This document shows, in pieces, positions 62,384 through 64,000 of a stretch of DNA of 64,000 bases (the first letter of the stretch is position 1; every line of letters starts with the position of its first letter). A program made the position numbers and the translations under genes. The DNA is taken from assembly GCA_946414435.1 (NCBI GenBank), contig CAMKOM010000003.1:1-64000 (forward strand), written 5' to 3'. The notes beneath the pieces are model-generated. The model had not been told where the DNA came from, searched no databases, and was given only the letters and a program-made list of their open reading frames with translations. The stretch is from an uncultured Bacteroidota bacterium. Lineage in GTDB: Bacteria; Bacteroidota; Bacteroidia; Bacteroidales; SZUA-534.

Positions 62384-63130
62384 TCATATCTCCAAAAACT
62401 TTGCTGCATTGTTGTAGAAGATGTTTGCCTGACCTTGCTCGTCAACGCCGCAGGCTGCAACTTTCTGAATCTCAACCGACGGGGGGCTGAAAGGCGAGTC
62501 TATGCCGAACATTACGCGGTCGTGGCCAACGGTGTCGTAGGCATTTTTTATTTGGCAACTCATTGAAGTTCCCGACGTTTCGAGCCAGATGTTGTCATAG
62601 CGTCGCGCCATTTTTATCGCCGCGTCAACATACACCCCGTGTGCGTGCCCCATATGAATCATAACCACGCGCAAGCGCGGGTGGCGTTCGGCTAGAAGCC
62701 CGATTTGCCACGGCAGTGCGAACGGCTCGTGCCCCGAATGAACGAACAGCGGCTTGCCGTATTTCTCACAAATGTCGGCGACGGGGTCAACGCAAGGCGC
62801 GTCGGCGGTGTAGCCGTCAAACAGCGACTGCAGTTTGGCGCCTTCAAAATGCTCGTCGCGCAAGTAGTGCTCAAGCAAATCGTATGCTGACTGCCCCTGT
62901 GCGCAGTTAACCCACATAAGCGGGACAATCTTGTCGGGGTGAGCCTTGAAGGCCGCCAGCGTGTCGTCGTTCGAGTAGGCACTCGCCGAGCAGAGCACCG
63001 TCTTCTCAATGTTATATTCCGCCATTTGCTCAAGCAGCCGTTCCGTGTTGAAATCGATGTTGAATGGACTGCCGAATGCCCCAATGTGCGTGTGGGCGTC
63101 AATCTTTTTAAATTTGCCGAATTGATTCAT
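62384..63130 (-). CDS. Amidohydrolase-family metal-dependent hydrolase
   Basis: A 248-residue TIM-barrel hydrolase (amidohydrolase 2 type). It begins with the metal-binding KIDAHTHIGAFGS (His-x-His, about residues 10-14) and has LFVHSGHEP, VVMIHMGHAHG and a C-terminal MFGIDSPFSPP with the catalytic Asp. Relatives decarboxylate or hydrolyse small aromatic acids and lactones; the substrate is unknown. The start is placed at ATG 63130, just before the barrel; an in-frame ATG 20 codons upstream is less likely. Confidence 0.85.
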   Translation of the reverse strand: MNQFGKFKKIDAHTHIGAFGSPFNIDFNTERLLEQMAEYNIEKTVLCSASAYSNDDTLAAFKAHPDKIVPLMWVNCAQGQSAYDLLEHYLRDEHFEGAKLQSLFDGYTADAPCVDPVADICEKYGKPLFVHSGHEPFALPWQIGLLAERHPRLRVVMIHMGHAHGVYVDAAIKMARRYDNIWLETSGTSMSCQIKNAYDTVGHDRVMFGIDSPFSPPSVEIQKVAACGVDEQGQANIFYNNAAKFLEI

Positions 63131-63211
63131 TTTGTTGTATTTTAATATTTTATGATTTCTAATAATGATATGTCTTTCAAATAACACCACACAATCGTTT
63201 CAGTCTTTTAT

Positions 63212-64000
63212 TCAGACTTGCGCCAAGTCTTTTACCATAAAAATGCTTGTCGCCGTATGCCCCGAATTGCCAAGACGGTGCGGGATAGCGTGGAATCCAT
63301 ATTTCTGATACATTGCCACCGCCGATGAAAATTCAGGGAATGATTCGATATATAGATGGCTATACCCCATTGATTTTGAATTATTTACAACCTTATTCAG
63401 AAGTATTCCGCCAATACCTTTACCTCGCGCCTCTTGTCGCAGATAGAATTTTATCACCTCTGCATAACCTTTCGGAAGTCCTTCGGTAGGGTAAAAACCA
63501 CAGCCGCCGAGCAGCACATTATCTTCAATATACACATAATAATCAGATAATGAATTGATTATGGTATCACAAATAGTGAATGTGCGCGGGTCGTCGTAAA
63601 CCGTGTTTTTGAGCGGCGCCGAAAATTCTAAAAAGGCATTTCTGACAATCTGCGCCACTGCGATTTGGTCTTGCGGCTCTATCTTCCTGACACAGAATGT
63701 CTTTTCCAACATAATGTCGCACCTCTCATAAGTGTTTCCTACGATTGGAATCTCTCTGAATCCGTGCTTCTTATACAGTTTTATCGACTCTTCAAGTTTT
63801 GTGTTGCCAATCAGGAATACCCGCCCTGCACCAATTCTACGGGCGTGGCGAAGCAGTTCGCCAACCAACCGACTGCCAATTCCGCGCCCCTGAAATTCGG
63901 GCGCGACGGCCATTTTCGCAAGTTCGAAACCGTCGCCGCCGTGGTTCACAAGCGCGCAGCAGCCCGCCGTAAGGTTGCTTTCCTTATCAATGGCGAAAAA
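63212..64000 (-). CDS. Tandem GNAT acetyltransferase (N-terminus beyond the window)
   Basis: The reading frame stays open to the right edge (first visible residues FFAIDKESNLTAGCCALVNHGG), so the gene continues past 64000 and the GTG at 63949 is not the true start. Two GNAT domains are seen. The first has the acetyl-CoA loop APEFQGRGIGSRLV and ends KKHGFREIP. The second (KIEPQDQIAVAQIV onward) has RQEARGKGIGGILL and MYQKYGFHAIPHRLG. Both keep the R/Q-x-x-G-x-G/A motif, so both may be active. The acetylated target is unknown. Confidence 0.85.
   Translation of the reverse strand, partial: FFAIDKESNLTAGCCALVNHGGDGFELAKMAVAPEFQGRGIGSRLVGELLRHARRIGAGRVFLIGNTKLEESIKLYKKHGFREIPIVGNTYERCDIMLEKTFCVRKIEPQDQIAVAQIVRNAFLEFSAPLKNTVYDDPRTFTICDTIINSLSDYYVYIEDNVLLGGCGFYPTEGLPKGYAEVIKFYLRQEARGKGIGGILLNKVVNNSKSMGYSHLYIESFPEFSSAVAMYQKYGFHAIPHRLGNSGHTATSIFMVKDLAQV

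Noticed and set aside
63212..63949. Complete GNAT gene starting at GTG 63949
   Set aside because: The frame continues to the window edge with good GNAT sequence, so the gene is cut by the window.

Overview
The window looks like chromosomal DNA of a Bacteroidales-type anaerobe (phylum Bacteroidota). The evidence is many promoters of the Bacteroidetes -7 type (TAnnTTTG), weak Shine-Dalgarno sequences, a Na+-pumping methylmalonyl-CoA decarboxylase operon, a DUF3667 protein, a four-helix-bundle suffix protein, and gaps filled with low-complexity tandem arrays. No rRNA, phage, IS element or CRISPR array was seen. The last gene runs off the right edge.

Layout. 0.3-12.4 kb: housekeeping genes (proC, rfbD, a phosphohexomutase, a PfkB kinase, a PIF1-type helicase, xseA, purT). 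12.7-22.3 kb: a polytopic membrane protein, tRNA-Gln, lipoproteins, an SPFH protein, a methyltransferase, a 1282-residue hybrid histidine kinase, a Dabb protein and a polyferredoxin. 22.4-31.8 kb: a symporter/ECF sigma/putative anti-sigma operon, DUF3667, SIMPL, an exported flavodoxin, glmM-ruvX-def, and a stand-alone trpB behind a complete tryptophan attenuator (leader peptide with three consecutive Trp codons, antiterminator, terminator). 32.0-35.9 kb: an A+T-rich stretch with a K+ channel, a TM-anchored AAA+ protein and a four-helix-bundle protein. 36.2-40.2 kb: the decarboxylase operon (mmdA, LTD-OadG fusion, biotin carrier, beta subunit). 40.2-47.9 kb: an LTA-synthase-like sulfatase, a lipid kinase, a HAD hydrolase, nhaD, folE, fabD and an Lrp regulator.

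The most striking region is 48.0-57.7 kb, all on the minus strand. In transcription order it reads: cysK, a MoaD/ThiS-like sulfur carrier ending in Gly-Gly-Gly-Ala-Ile, a MoeB/ThiF-like adenylyltransferase, a DsrE-like protein, a TusA-like protein, a JAMM metalloprotease, a Family 2 (SrpI-type) encapsulin with an inserted cyclic-nucleotide-binding domain, a cysteine desulfurase with a long disordered N-terminus (probable cargo), an ATP-grasp protein, an alpha/beta esterase and cysE. This combines an encapsulated cysteine desulfurase with a complete protein-thiocarboxylate route to cysteine, related to mycobacterial CysO/CysM/Mec+ and Wolinella HcyS/HcyD/HcyF. A likely shared operator precedes both cysK and the nearby TonB-dependent receptor. 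The right end holds a papain-fold protein, a DAACS symporter, that receptor, an amidohydrolase and a tandem GNAT protein.

All functions are inferred from reading the sequence; no searches were run.
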